DNA from: Vibrio natriegens NBRC 15636 = ATCC 14048 = DSM 759
GTDB lineage: Bacteria; Pseudomonadota; Gammaproteobacteria; Enterobacterales; Vibrionaceae
Length of the DNA stretch: 64,000 nucleotides
NCBI RefSeq assembly: GCF_035621455.1
Contig: NZ_CP141823.1
Coordinates: 1,116,001 to 1,180,000, forward strand
Reading direction: 5' to 3'
Made by a program: the position numbers and the translations under genes. Each line of letters begins with the position of its first letter. The first letter of the stretch is position 1. Under the pieces are notes generated by a model. The model saw nothing but the letters and a program-made list of their open reading frames with translations, made no database searches and was not told the DNA's origin. This document shows, one piece after another, positions 63,041-64,000 of the stretch.

Positions 63041-64000
63041 ACCATCCACTGACAGTGTTTATCGCTTTTCTCCCGATCTCCAACTGAGTTTCAAAAAACC
63101 TATTCTGCTGGCCGTTATTGCCACTTGCGTTTTTTTAGGCGGTGTCGGTTTTTGGGCAGCAACAGCAAAACTGGAAAGTGCAGCCATCGCCTATGGGGAT
63201 TTTTCGGTGCTGAGTAATCGACAAGCCATCCAACATTTAGAGGGCGGGATCATCGAAAAGCTGTTTGTTCAGGAAGGCGATTTGGTTCAAAAGGGTCAGC
63301 CACTGATTCAACTGTCCAAACATCAGGCAATGGCGAGATTAGATTCATTGAGCGGACAGTTTATTCACACACTCGCTAAAGAGAATCGTCTGAGCGCAGA
63401 GTTGGATGAACTGCCTTCAATTGTATGGTCGGACGATCTCAACAATCTACCTCGCGTTGAAATCGTGCGAGAAGCACAGCTGGTGCAAAGTAAAATATTT
63501 GAAGCCAGACAGCGTTACTTTCAAAGTCAGCTAGGGATCATTGAACAAAGTATTTCCGGTGCAAATTTAGAACTGAAAAACCTTCAGCAAACTAAAGTGA
63601 TTGAAAGAGAAAGATTAAACTTTATTGAGGAAGAGATTGAGAGTAATCAAGCCTTGGTACAGAAAGGCTTCTCCGGCAAGTCAACTTTGCTCCAGCTAAA
63701 GCGTCTCGCGGCCGAAGTGAGAAGTACGCTTAGTCAATTGGACCGACAATCTCTTACGGTGAATAAACGGCTAGAAGAAAACCAATCTCAGGTTGAAGAG
63801 TTAAAATTGGAACGGCTGAATGAAGTCGTTGAAGAGTTAAGAGACACCCAGAAAGAAATTGTCAGCATTCGAGAAGAGTACCGCTCTGCACAGGACGTGG
63901 TAACCAGAACGTCTATCAATGCACCAATCTCAGGTCGTGTGGTCAATATGCAGGTATTTACCGAAAGGGGGGTTATCGGTTCGGGAGAAACGCTGCTAGA
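63012..64000 (+). CDS. mfpC: MfpC: type I secretion membrane fusion protein (3' truncated)
   Basis: The ATG lies 29 bases inside the end of mfpB, with GGGTGA upstream, and the frame runs off the window after about 329 codons; the family is usually about 430 aa. A membrane helix (about 31-53) is followed by a lipoyl half (EGGIIEKLFVQEGDLVQKGQPLIQL), a long coiled coil (about 110-300) and the second lipoyl half (INAPISGRVVNMQVF). It bridges MfpB to an outer-membrane TolC-like channel that is not in the window. Confidence 0.92.
   Translation, partial: MSNLLPTVNKPSTDSVYRFSPDLQLSFKKPILLAVIATCVFLGGVGFWAATAKLESAAIAYGDFSVLSNRQAIQHLEGGIIEKLFVQEGDLVQKGQPLIQLSKHQAMARLDSLSGQFIHTLAKENRLSAELDELPSIVWSDDLNNLPRVEIVREAQLVQSKIFEARQRYFQSQLGIIEQSISGANLELKNLQQTKVIERERLNFIEEEIESNQALVQKGFSGKSTLLQLKRLAAEVRSTLSQLDRQSLTVNKRLEENQSQVEELKLERLNEVVEELRDTQKEIVSIREEYRSAQDVVTRTSINAPISGRVVNMQVFTERGVIGSGETLL

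Overview
The window reads as part of a Vibrio chromosome of the V. parahaemolyticus / Harveyi clade, most likely chromosome II. The strongest evidence is two gene sets known from V. parahaemolyticus: scrABC (swarming and capsule regulation through c-di-GMP) near the left end, and the cpsS-cpsQ regulators next to mfpABC (matrix protein and type I exporter) at the right end. Organism and locus assignments rest on remembered family and synteny knowledge, not on a search. I see no rRNA, tRNA, CRISPR array or complete insertion sequence. The region looks like stable accessory-chromosome content.

Layout. 1-2 kb: a truncated OmpR-type response regulator and its histidine kinase, facing sodC. 3-8 kb: scrABC. 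8-10.4 kb: kbl-tdh threonine degradation with a structured RNA between the genes. 10.5-14.9 kb: two small overlapping genes, a cold-shock protein, a DUF3859 protein, periplasmic carbonic anhydrase, a YnaI-like MscS channel and a small XRE-type regulator. 15-19 kb: lldP-lldD lactate uptake and oxidation with a divergent LysR gene. 19-27.4 kb: prolyl oligopeptidase, a small protein behind a Fur-like box, a Lon-like protease, a PilZ/YcgR-type protein, two GNAT genes and an APH-fold kinase. 27.8-33 kb: napGH without the rest of nap but with a perfect FNR site, an MFS transporter, an orphan ECF S component and an HlyD/DUF3302 pair. 33.5-38.9 kb: a TPR-GGDEF diguanylate cyclase co-encoded with a TPR protein whose GGDEF-like end looks degenerate, a zinc-ribbon/HTH transposase-like protein, and deoD. 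39.3-43.7 kb: an apparent operon ybgA-like / MlrA-like MerR regulator / photolyase / L,D-transpeptidase, facing lpp. 44-51 kb: a DEAD-box helicase, a chemoreceptor, and pstSCAB with Pho boxes but no phoU. 51-58 kb: a moxR-DUF58-DUF4381-batA-batB-batD operon in which BatB carries about 86 consecutive glutamines. 58.5-64 kb: a small acidic protein, cpsS, cpsQ, and mfpABC (mfpC runs off the end).

The theme is cyclic di-GMP and the surface/biofilm lifestyle. ScrABC sets c-di-GMP, a TPR-GGDEF protein may add to it, the PilZ protein and CpsS/CpsQ are likely receptors, and mfpABC is a likely output. An MlrA-type regulator, whose E. coli relative acts in the c-di-GMP/curli pathway, sits behind what looks like its own binding site in the photolyase operon. 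The most interesting points are that MlrA-box-like promoter with an L,D-transpeptidase at the end of its operon, the orphan FNR-controlled napGH, the tandem active/degenerate GGDEF pair, the hyper-expanded polyglutamine tract in BatB, and the competing hairpins between kbl and tdh.
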